This document shows, in pieces, positions 5,865 through 6,855 of a DNA stretch of 6,855 nucleotides. The position numbers were made by a program, and so were the translations under genes. The number at the start of each line of letters is the position of its first letter. Within the stretch, counting starts at the first letter, position 1. The notes under the pieces were generated by a model. It did no database searches. It saw only the letters and a program-made list of their open reading frames with translations, and had not been told where the DNA came from. This DNA comes from Gammaproteobacteria bacterium (GTDB lineage Bacteria; Pseudomonadota; Gammaproteobacteria; Pseudomonadales; Oleiphilaceae), in NCBI GenBank assembly GCA_003695085.1, contig RFIV01000020.1:1-6855 (forward strand), given 5' to 3'.

Positions 5865-6607
5865 GGCGCGCTTACCTCATCTGAGTCATGGCTATGATCA
5901 CATTCCGTGTGATGATGCATGTCATGGCGGAACCAGCCGTAGTGTGCCGCATCCGGGCCAAACAACTGCCGGAACTCGGCATCTCCGGCAACGGTTTGAG
6001 GCGGGCCCGAGCAGCAGATGTGGCCGTTCAGGCAAATGACTTCGCTGGTGGAGGACATGACCCAGTGCAGGTCATGCGAAATCATCAGCACACTGCAACC
6101 CAGCTCCGACACCACCTGTTCGATCAGGGAGTACAGCTCTGTCTGCCCGTGCATGTCCACGCCCTGAGCAGGTTCATCCAGCACGAGCATGTCGGGCCGG
6201 CGCTGCAGAGCCCGCGCAAGCAGCACACGCTGAAGCTGCCCGCCGGACAGGGTACTCAGATCCTTGTTCAACAGCGGCGGCAGGTGCAGGGCGTTGGCCA
6301 TGGCTTCGGGCAATGGCTCACGCGTATCCGCCAGAAAGCGCTGCACGGTCAGGGGCAGGGTGGGATCCACATGAAAGCGCTGAGGAACGTACCCCATGCG
6401 CAACCCCGGCTTGCGGATCACCTGGCCTCGTGTGGGCGTCAGAAGCCCGAGAATCACGCGGGCGAGCGTGGACTTGCCGGCGCCATTCGGTCCCACCACA
6501 GTGGTAATCTGCCCGGGGAACAACTCCAGATGAATGCCCTCGAGCACCGCGCGCCCAGCGAAGGTGACCCCCACATCTTCGAGCCGAATCAGCGGAACGG
6601 TGGTCAT
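5861..6607 (-). CDS. znuC: Zinc ABC transporter ATPase ZnuC with His-rich tail
   Basis: This 248-residue ATPase powers ZnuB-mediated zinc import from the cytoplasmic face. All ABC motifs are intact: Walker A GPNGAGKST (39-47), Q-loop Q76 in GYVPQRF, signature LSGGQ (120-124), Walker B LVLDEP (141-146) and the H-loop H178 in ISHDLHWVM. The C-terminal tail after FGPD is His-rich: H222, H228, H231-H233, H238 and H240, with C236 among them. Other ZnuC proteins also carry such tails, which may bind zinc. ATG 6607 is chosen because it overlaps the zur stop as ATGA (6607-6604). A TTG at 6628 would add seven residues without better support. The ribosome site before ATG is weak, which fits translation by coupling to zur. 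Its stop overlaps the znuB TTG start. Confidence 0.95.
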   Translation of the reverse strand: MTTVPLIRLEDVGVTFAGRAVLEGIHLELFPGQITTVVGPNGAGKSTLARVILGLLTPTRGQVIRKPGLRMGYVPQRFHVDPTLPLTVQRFLADTREPLPEAMANALHLPPLLNKDLSTLSGGQLQRVLLARALQRRPDMLVLDEPAQGVDMHGQTELYSLIEQVVSELGCSVLMISHDLHWVMSSTSEVICLNGHICCSGPPQTVAGDAEFRQLFGPDAAHYGWFRHDMHHHTECDHSHDSDEVSAP

Positions 6608-6855
6608 GTGCGGCGAGCCTGGCGGCAATTCTGGCAGAGGCCGGAGACCTCCAGGGTGGCGCTGGAAATGTCAAAGCCCTCGACCGTGCTTGCATGCGCC
6701 AACGCATCATCCAGCAGGGTGGGCTGTATCTCCCGGGCCGTCTGGCACTCACGACAGATCAGAAAGCATCCCCGATGCACGGTTTCCGGCTGGGGGCAGC
6801 CCATGTAGGCATTGATGCTGGCCAGCTTGTGCACCAGGCCCTGGGCCACGAGAAA
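6604..6855 (-). CDS. zur: Zur, Fur-family zinc uptake regulator (5' end outside window)
   Basis: The last 83 residues of a Fur-family repressor match E. coli Zur: FLVAQGLVHKLASINAYMGC at the fragment's start, then VHRGCFLICRECQ and GLCQNC. Two CxxC pairs (fragment C34/C37 and C74/C77) form the structural zinc site. C20, H27 and E42 align with the E. coli regulatory zinc ligands Cys88, His96 and Glu111, so zinc sensing rather than iron is predicted. With zinc bound, Zur represses zinc-uptake genes. Most of the N-terminal DNA-binding winged helix lies beyond the right edge, as does the operator that would be expected upstream. A GTG at 6849-6847 could be taken for a start, but the frame stays open to the edge and homology continues through it, so the gene is cut by the window. 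The TGA stop overlaps the znuC start by four bases. Confidence 0.93.
   Translation of the reverse strand, partial: FLVAQGLVHKLASINAYMGCPQPETVHRGCFLICRECQTAREIQPTLLDDALAHASTVEGFDISSATLEVSGLCQNCRQARRT

Noticed and set aside
5888..6808. Long plus-strand open frame opposite znuC and zur
   Set aside because: It is antisense to intact znuC and zur motifs and has no recognisable domain.

Overview
The window looks like chromosome from a G+C-rich gammaproteobacterium. The evidence is the zur-znuC-znuB zinc-uptake operon, a TrxC-type thioredoxin with an N-terminal zinc domain, a CsrA-family protein and a class I-type polyhydroxyalkanoate (PHA) synthase. A sulfur or halophilic gammaproteobacterial lineage is possible, but I cannot fix the genus from this sequence.

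Layout. The left part reads on the plus strand: the 3' end of an unrecognised gene (1-228), a divergent CsrA-like regulator (269-499), a secernin/C69-like protein without the expected N-terminal catalytic cysteine (601-1689), and a DJ-1/PfpI-family protein (1764-2336). The right part reads on the minus strand. In transcription order it holds zur (6855-6604, 5' end outside the window), znuC (6607-5861), znuB (5864-5082), phaC (4976-3234), trxC (3108-2659) and a small ribbon-helix-helix protein (2613-2308). The two gene groups converge and their last genes overlap by 29 bases (2308-2336).

Function. Zur senses zinc, and ZnuC and ZnuB are the ATPase and permease of the zinc importer. These three genes are joined by two 4-base stop/start overlaps, so they are one translationally coupled unit; the binding protein ZnuA is not in the window. 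phaC makes the storage polyester and lies 105 bases downstream of znuB with its own good ribosome site. trxC is a cytosolic disulfide reductase. An AT-rich island with promoter-like hexamers, followed by a large leader hairpin, separates it from phaC, so trxC and the ribbon-helix-helix gene probably form their own transcription unit.

No RNA gene, insertion sequence, CRISPR array, attachment site or prophage gene was seen, and no gene-free stretch exceeds about 125 bases. Most of the window is ordinary core genome. I do not see a clear new multi-gene system. The best leads are the nucleophile-less C69-like protein, the divergent CsrA, the unstudied ribbon-helix-helix/TrxC pair, and the trxC leader.
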